DNA of 64,000 bases from an uncultured Chloroflexota bacterium (GCA_937967325.1 CALBSQ010000361.1:1-64000), one strand, 5' to 3'. Counted from the stretch's first letter, positions 33,772 to 43,313 are shown. A program made the numbers and translations. The notes: generated by a model from the letters alone, not told the origin.

Positions 33772-34392
33772 ATGATCGCTCCGGTCGCTCCATCGCGTGT
33801 CAGTCCTCTCGGCGAACTGGCGCGCGATGTGCGCGAGCAGGTCGTCGCCGCCCTGCTTGCTCGGCTGGCCCCACCGGATGTCGCGTCCGTCTTGGCGGCG
33901 CTTGCCGGCTCGCAGGACGATGTGCGGGCACTACCCTTTCCTCTCCAAGAGCAAGCGCGTGATGCGCTCCTGAATGCCTTACCCGCGGGGCTGAACGCCG
34001 TCGTGGTGAGCCAATTAGGTGAGGCCTGGTCATAAATGGTTCGCCTCTGGTGATCTGGTGCATTCATCCTCGCAAGACCGGCAGCCTCGGACAGCCGCCC
34101 GTTGGCGGTCCCGCCGGACTGCGCACCTCCTGGCGATTTATGACCAGGCCTCAATTAGGTAGGTATCGGCCTCAGGAGCGACGAAGCGTATCTCGAGAAG
34201 GTCCTTTCCGAAACGGAGAAGGCAGACCCTACCCTCCGGCAGCGCATCGAGGACATCGCGCGTGAGCGTCAGATACCGCGCTGGCTCGCCGCTCTGCGTC
34301 TCCGTCAGGAAGGCCTGACGATCGAGCAGGTGGCGGGGTCCTTGGCGCAGGCCCTCCGCGACCAGTTGAGGCCGAACCAGGGCGCAGATTAA
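33772..34392 (+). pseudogene. Small helical protein gene split by a MITE
   Basis: An ATG at 33772 with AAGGA upstream opens a frame of Leu/Ala-rich helices (ELARDVREQVVAALLARLAP, LPFPLQEQARDALLNALP, AVVVSQLG). It reaches a stop just inside the 132-bp element at 34021-34152. After the element the sequence resumes as GIGLRSDEAYLEKVLSETEK and continues to a stop at 34392 with RWLAALRLRQEGLTIEQVAG. Removing the element, one target copy and one AGGT unit would restore a single frame of about 160 residues. Family unknown. As it stands only the first 87 residues can be made. Confidence 0.65.
34021..34152. mobile_element. 132-bp MITE with 17-bp terminal inverted repeats and 8-bp target duplication
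   Basis: Perfect inverted ends GAGGCCTGGTCATAAAT (34021-34037) and its reverse complement (34136-34152) bound the element. AATTAGGT flanks it on both sides (34013-34020 and 34153-34160), the mark of transposition. The interior encodes nothing. An eight-base duplication fits several DD(E/D) transposase families. No matching autonomous element is in the window. Confidence 0.88.
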
Positions 34393-34757
34393 GAGTATTC
34401 TGGATATTCCGTGCGAAATACTGTGTAGCAAGCCAACGAGTAGGCATTTCCAGTGGCCCGGCCTGGCGGGACCAATCGTGCGGCACAGTACCTTGGTGGC
34501 GCTGCGGTACCATCTCTAGGCGGCAGAACATCGGCGCTACAGAGGGCGGTCGGGCGGATCAGCAAGCACGGAACTCGCCGCGAGACGTACCCGACGGACG
34601 GAGCGTACCTCGCCGGCATGGCCGCACGGTCCAGTGACGATTCCGCCGCTCGTGCGTCTCTACTCAATGACCGGCGGGCAGCATCGGCGCGACGGTCGAT
34701 TCGGTGGCACGGCGGCGGCCACCCAGTTGCGTCGCCGGTTCCTAGGTCGGATCAGGG
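34393..34757. other. Intergenic region before the MBOAT gene
   Basis: About 365 bp with no supported gene. A 100-codon plus-strand open frame (34453-34761) lacks a ribosome binding site and has no recognisable sequence features. It probably contains the promoter for the acyltransferase pair, but I see no strong consensus. Confidence 0.5.
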
Positions 34758-36164
34758 ATGATCTTCCCCACACTCCAGTTCGCGGCCTTCTTCGTCGTGG
34801 TCCTACCGCTCTCCTGGGCGTTGATGCCGCGACCGCGCCTGTGGAAGCCGTTCATCCTGCTGGCCAGCTACGTCTTCTACGGCAGCGCCGACCCGCACTA
34901 CGTGCTGCTGCTTGCCGGCTGCACGGCCTGGAATCAGTTGTTCGCCCACCTGATCGACCGAGCCGGCCATGAGGGTCCGGCGCGATCGCGGCTGCTGGCC
35001 GTCGCCATCGTCGGGGACCTTGGCCTGCTGGGATGGTTCAAGTACTACGGCTTCTTCGTCACCACCGTGGCCGCTTTCACCAGCCGGCTGGGACTCCCGA
35101 TCCCCTTGCCATTGCTGCAGGTGGCGCTGCCGGTAGGCATCTCCTTCTTCACCTTCCAGGCGATGTCGTACGTTATCGATGTCCGGCGCGGGGCCTGTGC
35201 GCCGGCGCGCCCGCTGGACTTCGCTGTCTATCTCGCCTTCTTCCCGCATCTCATCGCCGGTCCCATCGTGCGGGCGCGGGAGCTGATCCCGCAGTTCGCC
35301 GGCCCGCGTGATCCTCGGCGCATCGAGGCTGCCCGCGCCTTTGGCCTGATCTGCGGAGGGCTGCTCAAGAAGGTGCTGTTCGCCGACCTCATCGCCACCC
35401 GGCTGGTCGATCCCGTCTTCGGCGCCCCCACGCTGCACAGCCGCCTCGACGTGCTTGCAGCTATTTACGGCTACGCCGTGCAGATCTACTGCGACTTCTC
35501 CGCCTACTCCGACATGGCCATCGGGCTGGCGCTGCTGCTCGGTTTCCAGTTTCCGGCCAACTTCAACCGGCCGTACGCGGCAGTCACCTTGCAGGAGTTC
35601 TGGCATCGCTGGCACATGAGCCTTTCTCGCTGGCTGCGCGACTACCTCTACATTGGCCTCGGCGGCAACCGCAAGGGCCGCGCCCGTACCTATCTGAACC
35701 TTATGCTGACGATGCTCCTCGGCGGACTCTGGCACGGCGCCGCCTGGCACTTCGTGCTCTGGGGTGGACTCCACGGCTCAGGGCTGGCCGTGGAGCGCTG
35801 GTGGAGCGAGCGGCGCGGCCAGGCGGCGCCACGTGTCCCCTGGCTGCGCTGGCTCCTTACCTTTCACCTCATCTGCCTGGGGTGGGTCATCTTCCGCGCC
35901 GACAGCCTCGGCACGGTCGGCGAGCTCTTTCAACGCTTGGCAACTGGTACCGGTCCGGCAACCGTCACGGCGCCGGTGTTGCTTGCCGTCGCCGCCGGCC
36001 TGGCTCTGCAATTCCTGCCGTCCTTCCCGTTGTCCCGCGCACAGGCCATCTTCGCCCGACTCGGGCCACTGCCGCAGGGTGTGGCCTTTGCCACCGTGCT
36101 GGTCGTCACCGGTGTCCTGGCCAGCGGCCAGGGGGTAGCCCCGTTCATCTACTACCGATTCTGA
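34758..36164 (+). CDS. MBOAT-family membrane O-acyltransferase (AlgI-like)
   Basis: 468 residues with about ten membrane segments, normal for AlgI, DltB and PatA. Key motifs are FFPHLIAGPIVRARELIPQF, YCDFSAYSDMAIGLALLLGF, FWHRWHMSLSRWLRDYLYI and the invariant His in MLLGGLWHGAAWHFVLWG. Members move acyl groups, usually acetyl, across the membrane onto exported sugars or cell-wall polymers. The next gene, nine bases downstream, encodes an exported SGNH protein, the usual partner that completes the transfer outside. With the glycan operon at 5.4-16.2 kb this suggests surface-glycan acetylation. Confidence 0.93.
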   Translation: MIFPTLQFAAFFVVVLPLSWALMPRPRLWKPFILLASYVFYGSADPHYVLLLAGCTAWNQLFAHLIDRAGHEGPARSRLLAVAIVGDLGLLGWFKYYGFFVTTVAAFTSRLGLPIPLPLLQVALPVGISFFTFQAMSYVIDVRRGACAPARPLDFAVYLAFFPHLIAGPIVRARELIPQFAGPRDPRRIEAARAFGLICGGLLKKVLFADLIATRLVDPVFGAPTLHSRLDVLAAIYGYAVQIYCDFSAYSDMAIGLALLLGFQFPANFNRPYAAVTLQEFWHRWHMSLSRWLRDYLYIGLGGNRKGRARTYLNLMLTMLLGGLWHGAAWHFVLWGGLHGSGLAVERWWSERRGQAAPRVPWLRWLLTFHLICLGWVIFRADSLGTVGELFQRLATGTGPATVTAPVLLAVAAGLALQFLPSFPLSRAQAIFARLGPLPQGVAFATVLVVTGVLASGQGVAPFIYYRF

Positions 36165-36173
36165 GGAAATCGT

Positions 36174-37418
36174 ATGGCGACTCCTGGGCAGCCCGACGGC
36201 TCACCGACGACATCCATCCAACGCGTGCTGGTCACGATGGTCACCGGGATGCTGCTGGCGGTCGTGGTCGATGCCGGAGCCGTCGTCCACGCCAGCGCCG
36301 GTATGCCCGACGGTCCCGTCCGCACGGTAACCCACTCCATCGGCACAACCGCGTTGCAGTTCGCCGAGGCAACCCACCTGAACTGGCCGTCGCGGCAGCT
36401 CACCGCCATCCTCGGACGTCCAACCCAACCATCGACGCCGCCGTTGCTCGCCGCGGCGAATAGCCCCGCGACGGCGTCTGGAGGTACCAGTTCCGCGGAC
36501 GACCCGCCACCGGAAGCAACACCGCCAGCCGCCACGGACACACCGGCTTCGGCGCCCGCCGCGACGGCGACACCGCTGCCGCGGCCGAGCGCAGCACCCG
36601 CGGCAGGAACGCAGGCGACCCAGGAGCCGGCAACGCCGACCGCCGCGCCGCCGCCACCGACGCGGACCGCGACGTCGGCGCCGACGGCCGCGCCCACGGC
36701 GACCGCGGAGGCGCCCCTGCGGCGGCCGATGCCCAATCAGCCACTGCGGCTGCTCGTCACCGGCGACTCGCTCACCGGCTACCTGGGGCCACAGTTGATC
36801 GATGCCGCCGCTTCCGATGGACCCGTACACGGCGTCGTGGATACCCACGACGGCACCGGCCTGGTCCGGCCCGATTTCGTGGATTGGTCAGTGGTGGCCA
36901 AACAGCAGGTGGCCACCGACAAGCCGGAGGCCGTCGTTGTCATGTTGGGCGGCAATGACGACCAGAACATTGCCATGCCGGACGGCAAGGTCTTCATGAT
37001 GGGATCGCCGGAGTGGACCCAGGAATACGCGCGCCGGGCGGAGCGCTGCCTCCGCATCTGGATCCAGGGCGGCGCTCGACGTGTGTACTGGCTATCCGTG
37101 CCCCCCCCGCGCGACCACACCACGGCCCGCGTCGATGCCCAGATCAACGTGGCGATTCAGCAGGCTGCCGGCAAAGTCCCCGGCGCCGAGTACCTCGACC
37201 TAAATGACTCGGTCACCGCCCACGGGCAGTACGCGGACTTCGTGACCGATGGCCGCGGTGCAACCGTCCTGGTCCGCGAGCCGGACGGCATCCACCTCAA
37301 CATCGCCGGATCAAATATGGTCGCGCAGAAGGTGCTGCACGTCATCGAGCGTGACTGGCATCTCGACGGCGACGTCGCCACGACGGGGCCTTCGGCCACC
37401 AAGGGCAGTAGTCGCTAA
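36174..37418 (+). CDS. Membrane-anchored SGNH hydrolase-fold protein (DUF459-like), partner of the MBOAT protein
   Basis: 414 residues. An N-terminal membrane helix (VLVTMVTGMLLAVVVDAGAV) is followed by a long Pro/Thr/Ala-rich linker (about residues 85-185) that would cross the wall. The C-terminal domain is SGNH type: block I VTGDSLTGYLG with the catalytic Ser, block III MLGGNDDQN with the Asn, and block V DGIHLNIAG with Asp and His. DUF459 and related proteins act with MBOAT proteins as O-acetyltransferases or esterases on extracellular polymers. The gene is nine bases after the MBOAT gene, so the two are co-expressed. Confidence 0.87.
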   Translation: MATPGQPDGSPTTSIQRVLVTMVTGMLLAVVVDAGAVVHASAGMPDGPVRTVTHSIGTTALQFAEATHLNWPSRQLTAILGRPTQPSTPPLLAAANSPATASGGTSSADDPPPEATPPAATDTPASAPAATATPLPRPSAAPAAGTQATQEPATPTAAPPPPTRTATSAPTAAPTATAEAPLRRPMPNQPLRLLVTGDSLTGYLGPQLIDAAASDGPVHGVVDTHDGTGLVRPDFVDWSVVAKQQVATDKPEAVVVMLGGNDDQNIAMPDGKVFMMGSPEWTQEYARRAERCLRIWIQGGARRVYWLSVPPPRDHTTARVDAQINVAIQQAAGKVPGAEYLDLNDSVTAHGQYADFVTDGRGATVLVREPDGIHLNIAGSNMVAQKVLHVIERDWHLDGDVATTGPSATKGSSR

Positions 37419-37594
37419 CCGGCGCCTCTGCGAATTCCTGGGGCTGCCACTGGCGTCGGCCCCAGGCGAAGGGTTTGGGCCAGAGGACGTGGACATGAGC
37501 GAACGAAGGCGGTGGTCGGAATTCCGCTATACTCAAGCCTCAAGGTCAACCCTGGCCGCGGGAACGCGGCCGGCGGCGGATAGGGGGCGATGCG

Positions 37595-38270
37595 GTGGCC
37601 GTTCTGCCCCAGCTCAGCGACCTCGACCTCTTCTTGCTCACCGTGCCTGATGATGCGGAGGATGCGCCCTGGATGGTGATGGCCGATCTCCAAGTGCGCG
37701 ACGTGGATCTCCTCAAACCCATCCTCCGCCTGCACATCGCGCGGAATCGCTTGCCTTGGTATCTCGCCTCATACCTGAAAATCACGCGTCCGCGGCCGGG
37801 ATCGACTCGCCTCCTGGAAGCGGCTCCCGACCTGCTCGTCGTGGAAGCGGAGGAGCGTCTGCGCACGTCCTGGAATGTAATCAGCGAGGGGAAGGCGCCC
37901 CAGTTCGTCCTGGAGATGACCAGCAAGTCGAGCTGGGATCGCGACCGGGACGAGAAGCCGTCGATTTACGACGGTATGGCTGCGGGCGCTGGATCAGCAA
38001 GGGCAGCGGCTGCCGACGCCATCAGAATGGGCTGAGATGGAAGCGGATCGTGCCGACGCGGCGGCGTCCAGAGCCGATGCGGAAGCGGAGCGGGCCGCCG
38101 CCGAAGCGGCCAGGGCGAATGCCGAAACGGCCAGGGCCGATGCGGAAGCAGCGCGAGCCGACGCCGAAGCGGCCGCTCGCCTGGAGGAAACGATCCGACG
38201 CCAGGCCGCGGAAGCGGAGGCCGCACGCCTGCAGGAGGAACTGCGCGAGCTGCGGAAAGGTCAGGGATAG
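37595..38270 (+). pseudogene. Uma2-family gene with internal deletion and frame change
   Basis: A GTG at 37595 behind AGGGGGCG starts a Uma2-like N-terminus with PDLLVVEAEERL and FVLEMTSKSSWDRD, ending DEKPSIYDGM. In intact relatives a YWLxDP block of about 60 residues follows. Here the sequence jumps at about 37980, in another frame, to LRALDQQGQRLPTPSEWAEM and an Ala/Glu/Arg coiled coil of roughly 70 residues ending at 38270. The tail type (LDxxGxRLPTP, then heptads) is common in Chloroflexota Uma2 proteins, so both parts come from one gene. The first frame alone stops at 38035. Confidence 0.72.
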
Positions 38271-38306
38271 GCGACGACAAGGCGGGCCGCCGGACGCGGC
38301 CGAAAG

Positions 38307-38334
38307 TTGACAATGCCGGTCAACAAGGTATACT
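38307..38334 (+). promoter_or_regulatory. Strong sigma-70-like promoter with an overlapping inverted repeat
   Basis: TTGACA (38307-38312) and TATACT (38329-38334) are separated by 16 bp, a near-consensus housekeeping promoter. TTGAC-N7-GTCAA (38307-38323) is a perfect short palindrome over the -35 box and may be a repressor site. The promoter reads into the gene at 38371. Confidence 0.65.
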
Positions 38335-38370
38335 GTTTGAGACGTTGTGACATGCTGCTGAGGTGGCCTC

Positions 38371-38742
38371 ATGAAGCTCTCACAGATCTTCGCACCGGGG
38401 CGTCAGTGGTCTCCGGCTCGACCTGTCGCTGTCGAGCCGCTGGTCTGGCTTGATCCGTATCACCAACCGTGCTCCCCACTGGAGCTTCGGGTCTATGCGG
38501 CGCTCGCCGATGGCCCGCTGCCGCTGTCGGAGATTATCGAGCGCCTTGCCGAGGCCGAGGTCCGCGCCGGGCACGCCAGCGGAGCCTGGTCCCTCAGTGC
38601 GGGCGCCGAGGCGCTCCCCGCGCTGCGAGATGAGGCATACCGGTCGCTGGAGCAACTGGACGGCCGGCAGATTGCGATGGAGACGCCATTACCGATCCGC
38701 TCGATCGCGTTCAACTCCTGGCAGTTGCAGCTCTGCGCCTGA
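38371..38742 (+). CDS. Hypothetical protein, 123 residues
   Basis: The ATG has GAGGTGG six bases upstream and a near-consensus promoter 37 bp before it, so expression is well supported. The sequence is soluble and mixed: PLVWLDPYHQPCSPLELRVY, then a helical segment (PLSEIIERLAEAEVRAGHAS) that could be a winged-helix-like unit, then EALPALRDEAYRSLEQLDGR. I do not recognise the family. The order looks like a small winged-helix DNA- or partner-binding protein, but this is only an impression. Confidence 0.6.
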   Translation: MKLSQIFAPGRQWSPARPVAVEPLVWLDPYHQPCSPLELRVYAALADGPLPLSEIIERLAEAEVRAGHASGAWSLSAGAEALPALRDEAYRSLEQLDGRQIAMETPLPIRSIAFNSWQLQLCA

Positions 38743-38842
38743 GCGCATCGCGGAAAGCCCTCACCTGGAGCATCGGTCCACTATTCGCATCCGCCCCTGA
38801 GCACGAAAAGGGGGAATAACGCTTCCCCTCTGGACAGCGTCA

Positions 38843-39409
38843 TTAGTGGTCCGGTGCTCCAGTCGGTATCCCCCGGCGCTGTAGCCAATCCCGGATCGCC
38901 GCGCGATGCCCGGCAAAGGCAATCTGGTCGGGGAGATGCTGGGCCGGGAAGAAGCTGACTTCGATCGCATCGTCGCCAGCGGCAGGCGTGCCTTCACCCG
39001 CTGCCGCGCCGTATACGATCAAGTGCGCCACGTTGCGCGGATCGTCGGTACCGAAGTAGACGCCCCAGAGGCCGGTCAACTGCACCGCGAGGCCGGTCTC
39101 CTCCAGCGCCTCGCGCACGGCCGTCTGTTCGGCGCTCTCGCCATACTCGACAAAGCCCGCCGGCAGCATCCACCAGCCGCGATAGGGGTCGTGCCGGCGC
39201 CGTACCAGCAGCAGACTGCCGTCCCGCTCGACACCGATGGCCGCGCCGGTGGCGTTCTTGGCAAAGTAAACCCAGTCGCAACGCGGGCAGGTGGGCCGTA
39301 GTCTGCCCCCGTGGAGGCGCTGATCCAGCGGAGTGGCGCATCGGGCGCAGAAGTCGGGCCGGCCGGGGTCCGCGACTACCACCTCATCAATCGTGGGCGT
39401 CGTGGCCAC
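38843..39409 (-). CDS. Nudix hydrolase with N-terminal zinc ribbon (NudC/ADP-ribose pyrophosphatase-like)
   Basis: 188 residues from a GTG. A zinc ribbon is formed by CARC near residue 21 and CPRC near residue 41. The Nudix box Gx5Ex7REUxEExGU is complete: GFVEYGESAEQTAVREALEE followed by TGL. These enzymes cleave nucleoside diphosphates linked to another group, using magnesium held by the Glu pair. The zinc ribbon is shared with NudC-like NADH pyrophosphatases, but the SQPWPFPxS motif of NudC is absent, so ADP-ribose or another nucleotide sugar is as likely. Confidence 0.9.
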   Translation of the reverse strand: MATTPTIDEVVVADPGRPDFCARCATPLDQRLHGGRLRPTCPRCDWVYFAKNATGAAIGVERDGSLLLVRRRHDPYRGWWMLPAGFVEYGESAEQTAVREALEETGLAVQLTGLWGVYFGTDDPRNVAHLIVYGAAAGEGTPAAGDDAIEVSFFPAQHLPDQIAFAGHRAAIRDWLQRRGIPTGAPDH

Positions 39410-39583
39410 CTCATTTCGGAAGCCACGGGAACCGGTTCCTTACACCGATGACGGAACCCGCGCAAGCCGTGGCATGGCCATAGTGTACTATCCCGCTCAC
39501 GTTACCGAGCGCTTGGTCCGGCAACGGCGAGGGGAAACCAATGCTGGGCAATCCTCCAACTGAAAACGTCCGGTGAGTCAGAC

Positions 39584-41584
39584 GTGCCCGACACGGTAGA
39601 CAACCCTAGCCCGCACCCATCCGTCGTCAAGCCCGCGTCGACGCCGGCTCACCGCTGGCGTCGACGGCGGAAGCGCCAGCTTGGTCTTGTCCTTGCCTTG
39701 CTCATTGTCCTCCTTCTGGCCGACCTCGCGCTCTCGACCTACTGGACTCGTGACGGCATCAACCAAGCAACGCGCGCTGCCGGCAGTCTGGCCTCGGGCA
39801 CACTGCTCTCGTCACCGGCATCGCTGGGGCGATTGCAGCGCGAGCTGGCGGCGTCGCACGCGAGCCTGGTCAGGGCTCGACTGCTCTTGGTCCCTTGGAC
39901 GCCTTTTCTTGGTCACCTTGGTTGGATCCCGCATGCCGGCCGGTTCCTGGTGTCGACGCCACCGCTCCTCCACAGTGCCGCCTGCCTGACAGGAGCGGCG
40001 GCCAGTGCCGTCAGCGTCGCTGCCGCGGTTGACCAACTGGCACGCGAACCGAACGTCACAAACCTCCCCAGCAACCTCGTAGCGGCGCTTGACGCCGAGC
40101 GACCCACCATTGCGGACGCGCGCGCCAACATGACCTGCGCCGTCGCCGCGAGAAAGACAGTCGACCCGCGCATGGGCGACGGTTCGGCATCCTTCGTTGG
40201 CGCCCTAGCGCAACTGGACCGATCACTCGCGGAGAGCAACGAGCTGCTCGACGCACTGACAGCGCTTCCGAATGCCAGCCGGTGGCTGCTGGGCTTCGAC
40301 CAACCGCGGCGCTATCTGATACTTGGCCAGGATCCCTTCGAGTTGAGGGCCACCGGCGGCTTCATCGGCAGCATGGGCCTGGTCACCGTCACCGCCGGCA
40401 CGATCACCTCGCTCGACTATCGCGGCGTCCTTGACTTCGAGCCGGCCCATCAGCTTGGGCTGGAGCCACCACAGCCGTTAGCCAAGTACATGGCCTTGGG
40501 CGGCTGGTACCTTCGCGACGCCAACTGGTCTCCCGACTTCCCAACGGCCGCTCAACAGGTGGAGACGTTCTTCCGCTACGACCAGGGAGTGCCGGCAGAC
40601 GGCGTGATCGCGCTCGACCTCTATGCCGTCCAAAGCCTGCTGGCAGCGACTGGACCGGTGACGCTACCGGCATACGGTGAAACCGTCAGCGCTGACACGG
40701 TTATCGACGAGATCTGGCAGCACATCAACGCTTCCGGCAGCCTCACCAGCGCACGCGAGCAGGACAAGAGCGACTATCTGACCGCGCTGGTCACGGCCGT
40801 GCTGGCGACGCTGCAGCAACCCGGCGCGGATTCCCTGCCTCGCCTCCTTCAAGCCGCGACGGCGGCCATCATGGAGCGGCACCTGCTCCTGTATGGCGAG
40901 GACAAGGATGCTCAGTCGCTGGTGCATCTTGCCGGCGCGGACGGCAGCGTGTGGGATGGGCCAGGAGACGGGCTCCAGATCGTCGACACGCACGTCTCCT
41001 ATGGCAAGATGGCAGCAATGGTCGACGAAGCCGTTGCGCTGGACGTGACCATCGGTTCAAACGGCCGGGTCGCCGAGGACACGCTTACCGTCACCTACCA
41101 GAATCGCTATGGTCAGCGGGCAGCCACGAGAGTCTGGCGCGAGCTTCACAGCGAGCTGTACGATTTCCACACGCACACCATGCAGCCGGGCACGGGCGTG
41201 CTCGCCACGTACGTCCGCGTGCTCGTACCGCCAGGTTCCGCGTTGCTAGCCGCGGAGGGTGGCGACGACCAGCCCGGCGATGCTGCCGATGCCGGGCGGA
41301 CGGAGCTGTCATCCTATCTGGTCGTGCGCCCGGACCAGAGCCGGTCATTGCTGTTTCGCTACATGCCGGCCGTCACGGGTGCGCCGGCAGGTACCTATCG
41401 CCTGACCGTGCAAAAGCAGCCCGGCACCGTCGCCGAGCCACTCACCGTCCGCGTCCATCTTGACGCTCACCTCGGTCCGGTGATTTTGCACTCCGGTTGG
41501 GTGCGACAGGGCACAACGACCTGGCAGTATTCCGGCGACCTGCGGCAGGACCAGCACCTGTCGTTGCAGTGGGCATTGCCATGA
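39584..41584 (+). CDS. DUF4012 domain membrane-anchored protein
   Basis: 666 residues from a GTG. A basic segment (HRWRRRRKRQLG) precedes one membrane helix (LVLALLIVLLLADLAL), so most of the protein is outside. The DUF4012 signature is present: RRYLILGQDPFELRATGGFI, then GSMGLVTVTAGTITSLDYRG and DANWSPDFPTAAQQVETFF. The last 200 residues look like beta-sandwich domains. DUF4012 proteins are widespread in Actinobacteria and Chloroflexota and are often near cell-surface polysaccharide genes, but no activity is established. Its 3' end is six bases from the converging binding-protein gene. Confidence 0.85.
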   Translation: MPDTVDNPSPHPSVVKPASTPAHRWRRRRKRQLGLVLALLIVLLLADLALSTYWTRDGINQATRAAGSLASGTLLSSPASLGRLQRELAASHASLVRARLLLVPWTPFLGHLGWIPHAGRFLVSTPPLLHSAACLTGAAASAVSVAAAVDQLAREPNVTNLPSNLVAALDAERPTIADARANMTCAVAARKTVDPRMGDGSASFVGALAQLDRSLAESNELLDALTALPNASRWLLGFDQPRRYLILGQDPFELRATGGFIGSMGLVTVTAGTITSLDYRGVLDFEPAHQLGLEPPQPLAKYMALGGWYLRDANWSPDFPTAAQQVETFFRYDQGVPADGVIALDLYAVQSLLAATGPVTLPAYGETVSADTVIDEIWQHINASGSLTSAREQDKSDYLTALVTAVLATLQQPGADSLPRLLQAATAAIMERHLLLYGEDKDAQSLVHLAGADGSVWDGPGDGLQIVDTHVSYGKMAAMVDEAVALDVTIGSNGRVAEDTLTVTYQNRYGQRAATRVWRELHSELYDFHTHTMQPGTGVLATYVRVLVPPGSALLAAEGGDDQPGDAADAGRTELSSYLVVRPDQSRSLLFRYMPAVTGAPAGTYRLTVQKQPGTVAEPLTVRVHLDAHLGPVILHSGWVRQGTTTWQYSGDLRQDQHLSLQWALP

Positions 41585-41590
41585 CGAGCC

Positions 41591-43081
41591 CTACTTCACC
41601 GGCAGCGCCGCCGTCTTGGTAATCGCGTCGGCGTACTGCTTCATGTAGCTGGTCGTGGGCTCTTGCTTACCTGCCCAGAGGTCTTTCTCGTACTGGCCAA
41701 TGATGGTGTTGATCTCGTCGATCCGGAAGTTCGCCGGGTAGGTGTAGCTCTCGTTGATGCTGGCGTTATCGCAGTTCGACTGCATCGCCTGCTTCGGAAA
41801 CCGGCTGTCATTCAGCAGCTCCGGCGAGCAGTAGACGTCCGGGCGGAAGCCCGGCGTGAGGGAGCCCTGGCTCTGCAGCGCCGCGCCGATACCGCTGTCC
41901 TTGTTGGTGTACCACAGGAGCAAATTGAAGGCGTCGTCCGGCAGCTTACTCGCCTTCGCCACCTGGAGCGAGTCCGTGGAGAGGAACCCGCCGCGCCGGC
42001 CGGTCGGCCCTTTCGGCATGACCTCCAGCCCCCAGTCAAACTTGGTGTTGGCGGCCATTTGATAGGTGGCGCGCTCGCCGGCCAGCCGCTCGATCGACAT
42101 GGCGAGTTGATTTTTTCCGAAGAGGTCGCTGAGGTTGGCGCTGGTTGGAGCCATGATCTTGTCCTTGAACATCAAGGCCCAGGCCCACTGGAATGATGTA
42201 ACGGAGGCGTCGGAGTCCAGCGTGCAGGTCGTGCCCGGTCCGTTAGGCGGATTCCAGAACTCGCCGTTCCAGCGCCGGACGTGGCCGCAGGTGCCCTCAT
42301 AGCCGAAGGTGGACGGGCCGACACCCCAGACGCTCACGGTATCGCCGCTCTTGACCGTGAGGCGCTTCGCGGCGCTGACCAGGTCGTCGAGGGTCCAGTT
42401 GGAGTTGGGGAGATCGACGCCGTTCTTCTTGAACAGATCAATGTTGTAGTAGATGAACAACCAGGACACCTGCCCTCGAACCGGCAGACCGTACATCTTG
42501 CCGTCCAGCTTGAGGGCGGCGATACCTTGCGGATACCACTGGCTCAAGTCGACCTTATCCTTGGCGACAAGGTCGTCGATCTGCAGCGCCGTGCCGCCGG
42601 TGGCAAAGTTCTGGTAGGCCATGTTGGAAGTGTGCGCATAGTAGACATCGGCGTACTGCCCCCCGGCGAGGCGCGTCTTCAGCGGCGTGTAGTAGTCACC
42701 GGTCAGCGACTCAAAGGTGACCTGGGCGTTGGGATTGGCCTTGTTCCAGGCGTCGCTGCGCTTGGTGAATGCCTCCTGTTCCGATGTCCGCATGTAGGCA
42801 GTCAGCGCCGTCTTGCGCGCCGGGGCTGCCGCGGAAGAGGAGGGCGCCGCATTGGCGCTGCTTCCGGCGGCGGCGCTGGAGGCGGCGCTCGTGATGGAGG
42901 CGGCGGCGCTCGTGACGGACGAGGCGGCGCTCGTGGAAGCGGGCGCCGCCGCCGCTGATGATGAACCTGCGTTGGCGGCAGCGCCGCCACCGCAGGCCGA
43001 CAACAATCCCGCGGTCGCAATACTCAAGCTGCTACCGGCAAACAGCCGCAAAACCGCGCGGCGCGAAGGGGATACGACCAC
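41591..43081 (-). CDS. ABC transporter solute-binding lipoprotein, family 1, orphan
   Basis: 496 residues. The signal peptide ends in lipobox LLSAC, followed by a very Ala/Ser-rich linker to about residue 90. The binding domain has YMRTSEQEAFTKRSDAWNKA, GGQYADVYYAHTSN, YGLPVRGQVSWLFIYYNIDL and ERLAGERATYQMAAN, as in family-1 sugar and oligosaccharide binding proteins. No permease or ATPase gene is adjacent, so it either serves a transporter elsewhere or acts as a sensor. It is divergent from the efflux operon at 43433. Confidence 0.88.
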   Translation of the reverse strand: MVVSPSRRAVLRLFAGSSLSIATAGLLSACGGGAAANAGSSSAAAAPASTSAASSVTSAAASITSAASSAAAGSSANAAPSSSAAAPARKTALTAYMRTSEQEAFTKRSDAWNKANPNAQVTFESLTGDYYTPLKTRLAGGQYADVYYAHTSNMAYQNFATGGTALQIDDLVAKDKVDLSQWYPQGIAALKLDGKMYGLPVRGQVSWLFIYYNIDLFKKNGVDLPNSNWTLDDLVSAAKRLTVKSGDTVSVWGVGPSTFGYEGTCGHVRRWNGEFWNPPNGPGTTCTLDSDASVTSFQWAWALMFKDKIMAPTSANLSDLFGKNQLAMSIERLAGERATYQMAANTKFDWGLEVMPKGPTGRRGGFLSTDSLQVAKASKLPDDAFNLLLWYTNKDSGIGAALQSQGSLTPGFRPDVYCSPELLNDSRFPKQAMQSNCDNASINESYTYPANFRIDEINTIIGQYEKDLWAGKQEPTTSYMKQYADAITKTAALPVK

Positions 43082-43313
43082 GTCACTCTCCTCAGCTCAA
43101 CACTACTACCGACCGCGTCTTTCCATGCCGCCTGTGCCACCGAAGCCGGAGGCGGATAACCGGCGCCGTGGGGATAGCGGCATGAGCACGGACACGCGAT
43201 ACTGCTACGATAGCAAGGGTGGACTGGATGCGCAAACCTTCCGACCGAATTATGCGCACGCGACTGCCCACGTGTTCTTTACCGAATCTTAACGCTTTCT
43301 GGGCGTTCGCGGT

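Noticed and set aside
34138..34431. 97-codon minus-strand gene
   Set aside because: The plus strand of the same DNA reads as the continuation of the MITE-split gene with better amino-acid composition; the minus frame runs into the MITE end.
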